Source of the DNA: Arcobacter sp.
GTDB taxonomy: Bacteria; Campylobacterota; Campylobacteria; Campylobacterales; Sulfurimonadaceae
Assembly (NCBI GenBank): GCA_024637195.1
Contig: JAGXFN010000009.1
Coordinates: 1-64,000 of the forward strand
Length of the DNA: 64,000 bases
Direction: 5' to 3'
The number at the start of each line of letters is the position of its first letter. Positions within the stretch are counted from its first letter, which is position 1. Positions 37,998 through 46,513 of this stretch are shown piece after piece. A program made the translations under genes and the position numbers. Under the pieces are notes generated by a model. The model saw only the letters and a program-made list of their open reading frames with translations. It made no database searches and was not told the DNA's origin.

Positions 37998-39266
37998 TTA
38001 CGGTTTTGTCTTTAAGTGGCGCAACAGTACAGGACGCGCGAACACTGCGATGAGCACAAGCAGGCCGAGGAAAGCTAGCGCCAAAGGGTCGGTTCGAATC
38101 AAACGAACGATAAGGGCAACTGAAGCAGCGGCGGCGGCCAGCGCACCAAATCCTGTGACGAGCCGCAAACCTGCCCGTTGGTGAAAAGCAAGCCAGCACA
38201 CAACGGCAAACGTGAATAAAAACGCGAGACTGGCGGCTTCAACAAGAGTGCTTAGCGTTCCTACGGCAGCGAGGATCGCTGCTGTGGTACCTAGACCGAT
38301 CACAGCCCGATTTGGTATGCCTGCCGTGTTCTTGTGTTCCAGTGCGGCTGGTAACTCTCCATCCTCGGCCACTCTGTACGTGAGACGTGCAGTGGCAAAG
38401 AGCGTGGCGTTGATGGCGGACCCGGTGGAGAACGCTGCGGCTATACTGACGACAATGAGGCCAACTGTTCCAAACGCCTCCTGTCCCGCCATGGCTAGCG
38501 CGACCTCCTTGTGCTGCACTACCTGGTCCGCTCCGATCAGCATGACCGTACCAAGAGCAACGATAACGTAGACAACAATCACAACTGCGATCGCCGACAG
38601 TACTGCGCGAGGTAACGTTTTCTGCGGATTCTTTATATCATTGTAGTCGTAGGTCAACAGTTGAAATCCCTCAAAGGCCATGAACACGGACGCAGCACCA
38701 AACAGCGCTGCGCCGATCCCAGCGTCCGGCACACTTTGCGAGAGCATCGGGGGATCCCATTGCGTAAGCCCCCATCCGGCCAGCCCCACAAGCACAACCA
38801 GCTTGAACCATACGAGGAACACCTCGACACTGCCGGCCTCACCGACGCCCCGCAGATTCAGCCCGACAAACAAAGCCACGATGGCAATGCCCGCCATACG
38901 TGGGAACCATGGCCCGAGCCCCATAATATACCCAAGGTATTGCCCGAATGTGAAAGCATACACTGCATTTGTGAGCACGTATCCGATGATAAGAACCCAC
39001 GAGAGACTGCCGGCAAAACCCTCTGCATTGATCTCGCGGAGAAAAGTGAACGCTCCGCCCCCTTCACCGTAATGAGCGGCCAGTTTCACGTAACTATACC
39101 CTGCGGCCAGGGCGACGAGACCCGCGGCTGCAAAACTGAGCCATGCCCATGCACCAGCGATCTCGACAACCACACCGAGTGTGGAGAAGATACCGCCGCC
39201 GATCATGCCGCCTACGGCCATCGACCATGTTCCGTTAAAGCCAAGCTTAGATTTAGACTGATTCAC
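37998..39266 (-). CDS. APC family amino-acid permease
   Basis: A polytopic amino-acid or polyamine transporter. MAVGGMIGGGIFSTLGVVVEIAG is the helix-1 substrate loop, and FMAFEGFQLLTYDYNDIKNP is the typical APC helix-6 region. The composition is visibly more GC-rich than modABC, suggesting transfer. The start is uncertain: I use the GTG at 39266 (MNQSKSKLGFNGTWS), while the open frame extends to a TTG at 39356. A strong ribosome site (AAAGGA before the ATG at 39375) serves a different short frame overlapping this one, so the 5' end may be disturbed. Confidence 0.8.
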   Translation of the reverse strand: MNQSKSKLGFNGTWSMAVGGMIGGGIFSTLGVVVEIAGAWAWLSFAAAGLVALAAGYSYVKLAAHYGEGGGAFTFLREINAEGFAGSLSWVLIIGYVLTNAVYAFTFGQYLGYIMGLGPWFPRMAGIAIVALFVGLNLRGVGEAGSVEVFLVWFKLVVLVGLAGWGLTQWDPPMLSQSVPDAGIGAALFGAASVFMAFEGFQLLTYDYNDIKNPQKTLPRAVLSAIAVVIVVYVIVALGTVMLIGADQVVQHKEVALAMAGQEAFGTVGLIVVSIAAAFSTGSAINATLFATARLTYRVAEDGELPAALEHKNTAGIPNRAVIGLGTTAAILAAVGTLSTLVEAASLAFLFTFAVVCWLAFHQRAGLRLVTGFGALAAAAASVALIVRLIRTDPLALAFLGLLVLIAVFARPVLLRHLKTKP

Positions 39267-39371
39267 GTTGACGATCTTGTCTGTAGCAAAATGCGGTATA
39301 ACGTCGCAAATAACTTGCACATTTATAATAAGCAGTGCAAACAAAGAATGTGTCAAAGTTGATTTTCATTG

Positions 39372-39563
39372 TCATGAATTTCCTTTCTCTGCTTTTTCTA
39401 TAGTTACACTTAGCTTTCGATAAACACTGAGCGTCACGATTATAATAACTGATACAACAATAAGTAAACGAATTTCATAGGCGCATTGGTTCCTTGGCAA
39501 GCCATACCCTTGCGAGCCTGGTTTCGATCTGAAAATTATCCATTTACATGTTCTGTTATGCAA
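39372..39563 (-). CDS. Doubtful small membrane-protein frame
   Basis: This 63-codon frame contains one plausible membrane helix (IRLLIVVSVIIIVTLSVYRK) and a charged tail. Its stop overlaps an ATG with a good ribosome site just before the permease. The first half looks non-coding and the TTG start has no ribosome site. It may be a decayed small gene. The rest of the 39267-39678 gap holds nothing I can support. Confidence 0.25.
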   Translation of the reverse strand: MHNRTCKWIIFRSKPGSQGYGLPRNQCAYEIRLLIVVSVIIIVTLSVYRKLSVTIEKAEKGNS

Positions 39564-39678
39564 ACTTTTTAAGTGGTTTGACCAAATGTCTTAGTTCACA
39601 AATATGAAAACCGCTTACGGGTTTTTACTGCTCTCCTTGTTCTTTCAGCATCATGCGAGATCTTCTTTGGGATGGCCG

Positions 39679-40437
39679 TTATCTGGCCGTATATCCACCA
39701 TCTACCAGATAATACCCGCCGGTCATGAAGGAGGCTTCATCCGAGCACAAGAAAGCAGTCAAAGAAGCGACCTCCTCAGGCTCGCCCATGCGTCCAAGGG
39801 CATGTAGCGCTGCTATTTGTGCCTGTGCCTGTTCGTCCATCGCGTTATCTATCAGCGGTGTCTTGATAAAGGCCGGTCCCACTGCGTTGACACGGATGCC
39901 CTGAGCGGCGTGTTCGAGTGCCGCACTCTTCGTTAGACCGACAACACCATGTTTAGCCGCGACATAAGCAGGCGAGTTCTCAAAACCGACGGAGCCCAGA
40001 ATAGAAGACATGTTAACTATGACGCCTCCTCCTTGCTTGATCATCTGCGGGATCTCGTAGCGCATACAATAAAACACACTGTTAAGGTTAACCTCTATCA
40101 CTTTTTGCCAACCCTCAATGCTATAGCTGCCCGTAGGGTTCGATTCACCGCCAATTCCTGCATTATTGACTGCGATATCCAACTTGCCGAAGACTTTGAC
40201 TATATCGGCAACCATTTGTTCTACGGCTTGTACATCTGACACATCGACTTGTAGAAAAATGGCATCGCTGCCAGCTTTTTTTACTGCGGCAACAACTTCC
40301 TCTCCAGCCTCGCTATTTCTACCGACAACCGCCACTTTCGCTCCTTCGCTAGCAAAGCGCATCACACAGGCTTTGCCGATCCCTGAGGTGCCTCCTGTTA
40401 CCAACACGACTTTTCCATCAAATTTTTTACTATTCAT
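39679..40437 (-). CDS. Short-chain dehydrogenase/reductase (SDR)
   Basis: A classical SDR of 252 residues. The cofactor loop TGGTSGIG is at 14-21, NNAG at 91-94, the catalytic Ser at 144/145 and YxxxK at Y158-K162. The ATG at 40437 is seven bases after AAAGGAG; the ATG at 40443 is too close to that site. The substrate is unknown. It lies just downstream of copB on the same strand and may share its transcript, although no copper link is known for the family. Confidence 0.9.
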   Translation of the reverse strand: MNSKKFDGKVVLVTGGTSGIGKACVMRFASEGAKVAVVGRNSEAGEEVVAAVKKAGSDAIFLQVDVSDVQAVEQMVADIVKVFGKLDIAVNNAGIGGESNPTGSYSIEGWQKVIEVNLNSVFYCMRYEIPQMIKQGGGVIVNMSSILGSVGFENSPAYVAAKHGVVGLTKSAALEHAAQGIRVNAVGPAFIKTPLIDNAMDEQAQAQIAALHALGRMGEPEEVASLTAFLCSDEASFMTGGYYLVDGGYTAR

Positions 40438-40490
40438 GGTCATTCTCCTTTAAAAAATTTACTATTTTGTGCCGTAAACAAATCAAACCT

Positions 40491-41414
40491 CTAAAAAGCA
40501 AAACGTAGCCCTGCTAAGATAAAGATGTGCTCGGTGTCGGCACCAGTCGCTTCGGCAATGTTGTCGGTTTGACCGATCAGCGTCTGGTAACGAACTCCGA
40601 TGTATGGGGCGAACTCTCTTTTTATCTCATAGCGCAGGCGCAGGTCGAGCTTGGCGTCAGTCATACCCGCACCAAGGTCGCGCTCTGGGATGTCTTGAAA
40701 CGCGAAGCCCAACGCCGCACGCGGTTGAAGCACTAGTCGCTGGATGATGCGAATGTTATACTCAGCCTCAAACTTAAAAGTCACGTCGCCGTCTTGGGAG
40801 ATGTAGAGCGAGTTGTCGAGCTCGAACTTGTAGGGTGCAAGTCCCTGCAGCGCGATCACGCCGGACCAGCGATCCTTGTAATCGTTCGGGTTCCATTCAT
40901 TGGCGTATTGCACGCCGACCTGGAAATTCCAGAACGGTGCGATCAGGCGGGAGTACAGCAGGTCGGTTTCGGTCTCGCCTTCGTTTGGGCCGTCAAAGAT
41001 GGTCTTGCCTTCGTTTTTCCACCAGAACTTGTTAAAGTCATCACCGATCCAGCCTTGAGCCTCCCAGCCGAGGCGATCAGTCGTGTCGTCGTCGGTAGCA
41101 ATGCGGTACTCTAGTTGGTCGAACAGCGTGAAGACATACACCCGATCATCCGGCACGGCTTGCGGGTAGTTCGCAGGTGGTGGAGATTCGGCATAATCAA
41201 AAGCCTCGTCCAGTGTCATACCCACGGGAATCGCCGGTTTTATATTTAGTGGCGGGGGTGAGGATTGGCCATGCTGTCGGGCCGACTCATCGTGACTTGG
41301 CCTATCGGCCGTGATAGGTGTTTTGGCCTCTTGCTGAGCCCATGCCGAGACGCTCAGCGCCAGCACTAGGATGATTTCGATTAACTTTGGGGGATAGGGT
41401 TTATAATGTAGCAT
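40491..41414 (-). CDS. copB: Copper resistance protein B (outer-membrane)
   Basis: CopB/PcoB is an outer-membrane beta-barrel protein acting with CopA in periplasmic copper resistance. A signal peptide (IEIILVLALSVSAWA) is followed by a short Pro/His region and then the barrel, including WEAQGWIGDDFNKFWWKNEG and ALGFAFQDIPERDLGAGMTD, both highly conserved. It ends in Phe (LAGLRFAF), as outer-membrane proteins do. The ATG at 41414 overlaps copA by 14 bases. The N-terminal Met/His-rich segment is shorter than in Pseudomonas CopB. Confidence 0.92.
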   Translation of the reverse strand: MLHYKPYPPKLIEIILVLALSVSAWAQQEAKTPITADRPSHDESARQHGQSSPPPLNIKPAIPVGMTLDEAFDYAESPPPANYPQAVPDDRVYVFTLFDQLEYRIATDDDTTDRLGWEAQGWIGDDFNKFWWKNEGKTIFDGPNEGETETDLLYSRLIAPFWNFQVGVQYANEWNPNDYKDRWSGVIALQGLAPYKFELDNSLYISQDGDVTFKFEAEYNIRIIQRLVLQPRAALGFAFQDIPERDLGAGMTDAKLDLRLRYEIKREFAPYIGVRYQTLIGQTDNIAEATGADTEHIFILAGLRFAF

Positions 41415-43248
41415 CGATCGGGTCTCCTTCCAGCGAGCGGACCACAGCGGCAGTGCGGAACATGCCCGCTTCCATGTGGTAAAGCAGATGGCAGTGGAAG
41501 GCCCACTGACCGGGGGCATCAGCGGTGATGTCCACGGTCAGCAGTTCGGCCGGCTGGACATTGACCGTGTGCTTGCGTGGGCTGTCGCCGTAGTCGTCGG
41601 ACCCGTTGTATAGGTCCATCCACATGCCATGAAGGTGGATAGGGTGGCTCATCATCGTGTCGTTGATCATGTTGATTCGCAGGCGCTCGCCATACTGGAA
41701 ACGGACCATGTCAGATTGCGAGAACTTCTTGCCGTCGAAGCCCCAGATGAACTTATGCATGTTACCCGTCAGGTGCAGGTCGAACTCTCGCGTGGGCGGA
41801 CGGCGGTTCTCGGGAGTTTTCAGAATGTGAAGCTGGCTGTAGGTCAGCACTCGCCAGCCGTCCTCGCCAAGGCCAGCGCCTGGATAGTCGAGTCGGCGAT
41901 AAGCAGTCTGGGCCATAGTAATGCTTGCCGGCCCGTGCTCGTCAGGCCCGTGCTTGATACGCTCAATGAGATTGGTCGTAGGTAGTTCTTTCCCATCGCC
42001 GTTGCCGGAATCATGATGTGACATGTCGTGATGCATAGCATCATCCTTCTCACCGCTCATGCCTTCCATATCGCCGTGCATTATCATGCCCATATCGGCC
42101 ATGGTGAGCATCGGTCGGCGACGCCGCGCGGGCACCTCTGCTGACATGCCCTGGCGCGGGGCCAGCGTTCCTCGCGCAAAGCCGCTGCGGTCCATTGTTT
42201 CGGCAAACAGCGTGTACGCTTTGTTCTGTGGCAGTGTGACAATCACGTCATACGTCTCAGCCACCGCGATGCGCAACTCATCAGTCTCAACGGGCTTGAT
42301 ATTTTGTCCGTCGGTGTTGACTACCGTCATACTCAGGCCGGGTATACGAAAATCATAGTAAGTCTGCGATGAGGCATTGACGATCCGCAACCGCACCCGC
42401 TGACCGGGTTTGGCGATCAAGGTCGGGTTCTCGTGCGCCGCCTTGCCGTTCATCAGGTAGGTATAGGTTGCCCCGGTGATGTCAGCAATGTCGGTCGGAT
42501 CCATCCTCATCCTGTCCCATGCCAGACGCTTGTTGATGACCTCGAGCGCCGACAAGTCTGTCGCTTTCATCTGATCGCTGATATTTGCCAGTGTCGGCCG
42601 CTGGAAGTTGTAGTAGCCCTCAATCGTCTTGAGCTTCCACAGGACGTGGTGAGGGTCTTCAAACGTCCAGTCAGACAAGACGATCGAGTGCTCCACGTCA
42701 TATTCGACGGGGTCAGGATCGGCCGGTTCGAGGATGAGTTGGCCATAGTGGCCGAGCTGTTCTTGCAAACCGGTGTGGCTGTGATACCAGTAGGTGCCGT
42801 TTTGTCGGACAGGATAGCGGTAGGTGAACGTCTCACCGGCCGCAATACCGGGGAAGCTGATACCAGGCACACCATCCATATCAAACGGCAAAAGGATGCC
42901 ATGCCAGTGAATCGAGGTAGATTCAGGGAGTCGGTTGTGCACACGGATGAGCGCCTCTTTGCCTTCTTGCATGCGGATTACCGGCCCGGGGATCGAGCCA
43001 TTGATGGCGATCGCGCGACCGGGTTTTCCGCCGATAAGCAGATCCTTGTATTCCAGATACAGGTCGATTCCACCCGGATTGGTAGCGTTGAGTTCACTAA
43101 ACTCACCGGCACGTTGCGTAGCTGGCGACTCTGCCCATGCCGATTGAACCGGCAGACAAGACAAGCTAAGCGAGGCCAAACCGGTCGTCTGCAGGAATTT
43201 CCTTCGTGTCATTCTTTCTACTGGCGGGTAATTAAATTTGTTTTTCAT
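41401..43248 (-). CDS. copA: Copper resistance multicopper oxidase CopA
   Basis: A periplasmic cuprous oxidase. A Tat signal (TRRKFLQTTG) precedes three cupredoxin domains. Copper-binding motifs are HWHGILLP and YWYHSHTG near the N-terminus, and HPIHLHG and HCHLLYHMEAGM at the C-terminus. A Met/His-rich insert (MHGDMEGMSG, HHDMSHHDSG) in the middle is the usual CopA copper-binding region. The ATG at 43248 is chosen so that the Tat motif is near the N-terminus. It is GC-rich and forms an operon with copB. Confidence 0.94.
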   Translation of the reverse strand: MKNKFNYPPVERMTRRKFLQTTGLASLSLSCLPVQSAWAESPATQRAGEFSELNATNPGGIDLYLEYKDLLIGGKPGRAIAINGSIPGPVIRMQEGKEALIRVHNRLPESTSIHWHGILLPFDMDGVPGISFPGIAAGETFTYRYPVRQNGTYWYHSHTGLQEQLGHYGQLILEPADPDPVEYDVEHSIVLSDWTFEDPHHVLWKLKTIEGYYNFQRPTLANISDQMKATDLSALEVINKRLAWDRMRMDPTDIADITGATYTYLMNGKAAHENPTLIAKPGQRVRLRIVNASSQTYYDFRIPGLSMTVVNTDGQNIKPVETDELRIAVAETYDVIVTLPQNKAYTLFAETMDRSGFARGTLAPRQGMSAEVPARRRRPMLTMADMGMIMHGDMEGMSGEKDDAMHHDMSHHDSGNGDGKELPTTNLIERIKHGPDEHGPASITMAQTAYRRLDYPGAGLGEDGWRVLTYSQLHILKTPENRRPPTREFDLHLTGNMHKFIWGFDGKKFSQSDMVRFQYGERLRINMINDTMMSHPIHLHGMWMDLYNGSDDYGDSPRKHTVNVQPAELLTVDITADAPGQWAFHCHLLYHMEAGMFRTAAVVRSLEGDPIDATL

Positions 43249-43329
43249 AGAGTTGCCTTTCACATGGGGAGTCATAACGCTGAACTTTGCGGCGGGTCGC
43301 AACAAGTGATTTATTGGGCGCGATCAACT

Positions 43330-43719
43330 TCAAATCCAATTCCTTATTTTTGCTGCCATATACGGTGCCAGCGCAACAACGAGCAGAACAATTGGCCAAA
43401 TGTTGCCTTCTTTAAACATGTATGCTTCAAAAAGATGCGGCCATGATTTTCCTTGGATAAAGCGTCCAAATGTGAATTCAAACACCAAGGTAAGACACAG
43501 CCAGCTAATACCGATCATAAGATACTTTGAAACCGCTACCCGTCCAAACCAAGGTAACGCAGTGTAAGCAACTGCGATAACAAGCCCCGACAGAAGAAGC
43601 CCGCTAAGGACAAACCCTAAGAGCTTGTCCATAGCTGGGATAAGCACGGACTCTCGTATCGCGCCATTTGCTATCGCCAGCATCAAGATACCCAACCAAA
43701 CGGCAAACGTCTTAACCAT
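43330..43719 (-). CDS. Four-helix membrane protein, unknown function
   Basis: About 129 residues with four predicted membrane helices. The first has the segment AIANGAIRESVLIPAM, and FGRFIQGKSWPHLFEAYMFKEGNIWP forms a conserved-looking loop. I do not have a family name. It lies 81 bp upstream of copA on the same strand and may lead that operon. The ATG at 43719 is preferred because the extra 18 residues of the longer frame look unrelated. Confidence 0.65.
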   Translation of the reverse strand: MVKTFAVWLGILMLAIANGAIRESVLIPAMDKLLGFVLSGLLLSGLVIAVAYTALPWFGRVAVSKYLMIGISWLCLTLVFEFTFGRFIQGKSWPHLFEAYMFKEGNIWPIVLLVVALAPYMAAKIRNWI

Positions 43720-44002
43720 GATATCAAGAGTCAAATCTGCCCCCTGCCATTTAATATACCCTATAGTATACAAATATTTCTTAATGGTTTATAACATAAA
43801 AAGTGTATAAATATTTTATGCATGACCAATTATGATCATTACGGCGCTTGGTATAACATTGTTGACTGGAGTATAAAGAGAGCTATTTTTATTCAGTCTA
43901 TATATGTTACAGTATTGATGCAATAAACAGTTATATCTAGAAATTACTCACGTCACGAGGAGTAAGAAGCCTTTGGGCATGATCCACGAAAAGAGGTTCA
44001 AT

Positions 44003-45931
44003 ATGACAAATAAAAATTGTACCGCGATCACGCCACTCAAAAACGGGCCACTGCGCGTAGAAGGTCTCAAAACATTCGAGGGTGTTGACGGCCAAATTGA
44101 GACTACACAAGAGATGGTTCTTTGTCGCTGTGGCCAGTCAAATAACAAACCGTTCTGCGATGGAACGCACGTAGCTTGCGGTTTCACGGACGAGCGGAGC
44201 GAGAACGAGGATGACGAACGCCTGATTTTTCCCGGTGATCCGATCACAATCTACGAGAACGTTGCGATTTGTTCGCATGCAGGTTACTGCCCGAGTGGAA
44301 AACCGGACAAGTGGCGACCAAAGATGCCTAACAGCGGATTCACCGACGAAGAGCTGATTGAGAAGATTAAGAAATGTCCTTCCGGAGCACTCAGTTATGC
44401 CCGCGGGACAACCGAGCATCGAAATCCCAAAGCGGGTCGTCCCCAGAAGATACGGATAAGGAAGGATGGTCCTTTGGAAATCGAGGGAGGAATCGAATTG
44501 CGAAACGCAGAGTGGGGTGAATGTGCATCACACGAGCATTACACGCTTTGCCGGTGCGGTGCCTCAAAATTGAAGCCTTTCTGTGACGGAACCCATGACG
44601 TAACTTGGAAGCAAGGTGAAGAGGGTTACAAACCTAAAAACGAGGCTCAGATGGCCAAATCGACTCCACTGGAGCCACATGTGGCTTTCATTCACAACTT
44701 GGCACAGAGAGGACTTGAAGGAGAAGACGGGATTGGGGCTGAAGGGCCGATGGGGGCAATGGGACCGCCAAGAACGGAGCTCCCGACCTGGGATCAAATC
44801 CAAATCATGACCGCACAGCTCAATCCTGCACCGCTGGCCCAGGACGCAGAGGTCGGCACCGAACTCATAATTGGTCCAAGAGCCAAAAAGCCTCTTCGCC
44901 TGAGCATGCCGATCTTTGTGTCGGACATGAGTTTTGGAGCACTTTCGCAGGAGACGAAGGTCGCGCTCTCAAAAGGAGCCGAGTTGGCACAAACGGGTAT
45001 CTGTTCAGGAGAAGGCGGTATGCTACCTGAGGAACAGGCGGCTAACAGTCGCTATCTTTATGAGCTTGGCTCCGGGAAGTATGGTTTTGAAGAGGAGCAG
45101 CTCCGCAAAGTGCAGGCTTTACACTTCAAAAGCGGACAAGCCGCAAAGACAGGAACTGGTGGACATCTGCCCGCCAGTAAAGTGACTGAAAGGATCGCCG
45201 AAATACGCGGGATTGAGCCATGGACGGACTCCGAAGCGCCGTCGACTTTTACGGATATGTCAAGTGCCTCTGACTTCCGGAACTTCGCGGATTGGGTGCG
45301 TGAGATCAGTGGGGGAATCCCAATCGGGTTCAAGATCTCTGCCAACCGGCTGGAACAGACGATCGATTTTGCCTTGGAGGCTTCGGCTGACTACATCATC
45401 CTTGATGGCCGTGGCGGAGGCACCGGAGCGGCGCCTCTGATTTTTCGGGACAATATATCTGTACCGACGATCCCCGCCTTGGCTCGGGCGAGGCACCATC
45501 TGGATCGCTCCGGAGTAAGTGGCGATGTTACGCTGATCATCACAGGAGGATTGCGAACACCCGCTGATTTTGTGAAGGCTTTAGCTCTGGGTGCAGATGG
45601 GATTGCGTTGGCGAATGCTTCCATTCAGGCCGTCGGCTGCATTGGAGCCCGGATTTGTAATACAAACAAGTGTCCGGCCGGAATTGCGACCCAGGATCCC
45701 GAACTAAGAAAACTTGTCGACGTCGATGCGGCAGCAAAGAGAGTTGCCCGCTTTTTTGATTCTTCCAACAAGCTGATGCAGGTGATGGCGCGAGCATGTG
45801 GCCATAACCATCTCAATAAGTTCGAAAAACAAGACATCTCAACCTGGCACTCGGAAATGGCCAAACTAACCGGCATAGAGTTTTCCGGGCTGTTAGAGGA
45901 TCGCCAATCGACTCAACCGAAAAAGACATAA
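44003..45931 (+). CDS. CDGSH / 4Fe-4S / glutamate-synthase-domain fusion protein
   Basis: A 642-residue redox fusion. The first CDGSH-type [2Fe-2S] domain has C41, C43, C52 and H56. A divergent single-cluster 4Fe-4S domain follows (C90, C96, C125 in KCPSGAL). A second CDGSH domain has C183, C185, C194 and H198. From about residue 285 it is an FMN-binding glutamate-synthase central domain (LSMPIFVSDMSFGALSQE, then a GRGGGTGAAP loop and CNTNKCPAGIATQDP). There is no amidotransferase part, so the substrate is unknown. The ATG at 44003 has AGAGG six bases upstream. The ferritin-like gene follows after 40 bp. Confidence 0.88.
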   Translation: MTNKNCTAITPLKNGPLRVEGLKTFEGVDGQIETTQEMVLCRCGQSNNKPFCDGTHVACGFTDERSENEDDERLIFPGDPITIYENVAICSHAGYCPSGKPDKWRPKMPNSGFTDEELIEKIKKCPSGALSYARGTTEHRNPKAGRPQKIRIRKDGPLEIEGGIELRNAEWGECASHEHYTLCRCGASKLKPFCDGTHDVTWKQGEEGYKPKNEAQMAKSTPLEPHVAFIHNLAQRGLEGEDGIGAEGPMGAMGPPRTELPTWDQIQIMTAQLNPAPLAQDAEVGTELIIGPRAKKPLRLSMPIFVSDMSFGALSQETKVALSKGAELAQTGICSGEGGMLPEEQAANSRYLYELGSGKYGFEEEQLRKVQALHFKSGQAAKTGTGGHLPASKVTERIAEIRGIEPWTDSEAPSTFTDMSSASDFRNFADWVREISGGIPIGFKISANRLEQTIDFALEASADYIILDGRGGGTGAAPLIFRDNISVPTIPALARARHHLDRSGVSGDVTLIITGGLRTPADFVKALALGADGIALANASIQAVGCIGARICNTNKCPAGIATQDPELRKLVDVDAAAKRVARFFDSSNKLMQVMARACGHNHLNKFEKQDISTWHSEMAKLTGIEFSGLLEDRQSTQPKKT

Positions 45932-45971
45932 CTAAAATTATGTATCAAAAATATTTTAAAAGGAATTAAAA

Positions 45972-46259
45972 ATGGCAAATGAAGGCTATCACGAACCGAT
46001 CAATGAACTCTCTGATGAAACCATAGAAATGCATAGAGCAATTACATCGCTAATGGAAGAACTTGAAGCAGTAGATTGGTATAACCAAAGAGTAGATGCA
46101 AGTAAAGATGAAGAGTTAAAAACAATTCTTGCACACAACAGAGATGAGGAAAAAGAGCATGCAGCGATGCTTCTTGAGTGGATTCGTCGACAAGACCCGT
46201 CCTTTGATAAAGAGCTCAAGGATTACTTATTTACCGATAAAGAGATTGCCCATAAATAG
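45972..46259 (+). CDS. EncFtn-family ferritin-like protein (encapsulated ferritin homologue)
   Basis: A 95-residue two-helix ferritin-like protein. [19 protein letters not shown] and [21 protein letters not shown] are almost word-for-word the EncFtn core known from Rhodospirillum rubrum. The ferroxidase residues correspond to E30, E60 and H63 here, with W36 and Y37 conserved. EncFtn forms a ring-shaped decamer that oxidises iron inside an encapsulin shell. This protein ends at FTDKEIAHK with no visible encapsulin-targeting tail, and no shell gene is nearby. AAAGGAATTAAAA precedes the ATG. An IS256-type remnant starts immediately after its stop. Confidence 0.9.
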   Translation: MANEGYHEPINELSDETIEMHRAITSLMEELEAVDWYNQRVDASKDEELKTILAHNRDEEKEHAAMLLEWIRRQDPSFDKELKDYLFTDKEIAHK

Positions 46260-46261
46260 CA

Positions 46262-46480
46262 AATACAACCAATATCATCGAATCTGTACATCGCCAATTT
46301 AGGACCCTCACAAAGACAAAAGGTGCTTTTCCAAACGATGATAGCCTGTTGAAACTACTTTTTGTGGGTATTCAAAACGCTCAAAAGAAGTGGACTATAC
46401 CGATTAGAAACTGGAGCTTAACAATCTCTCAGTTTGCCATTCACTTTGAGGGACGGCTTGATGAAGCTTTAGGTCTGTAA
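46262..46480 (+). pseudogene. IS256-family transposase, C-terminal remnant
   Basis: In frame without a start codon, this stretch encodes about 71 residues that read as the end of an IS256-type (mutator-like) transposase: [20 protein letters not shown], then [13 protein letters not shown], then [20 protein letters not shown], ending at TAA 46478-46480. The rest of the transposase is missing, cut exactly at the end of the ferritin-like gene. The right IS end lies 50 bp downstream. Confidence 0.85.
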
Positions 46481-46513
46481 AATGCCTTGCGATAGCATTT
46501 TTATAATACAATT

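Noticed and set aside
37998-45931. Many long opposite-strand frames in the GC-rich block (for example 38661-39362 and 42433-43446 on the plus strand)
   Set aside because: They mirror well-supported genes (permease, copA) on the other strand and encode no recognisable motifs; high GC makes long shadow frames likely.
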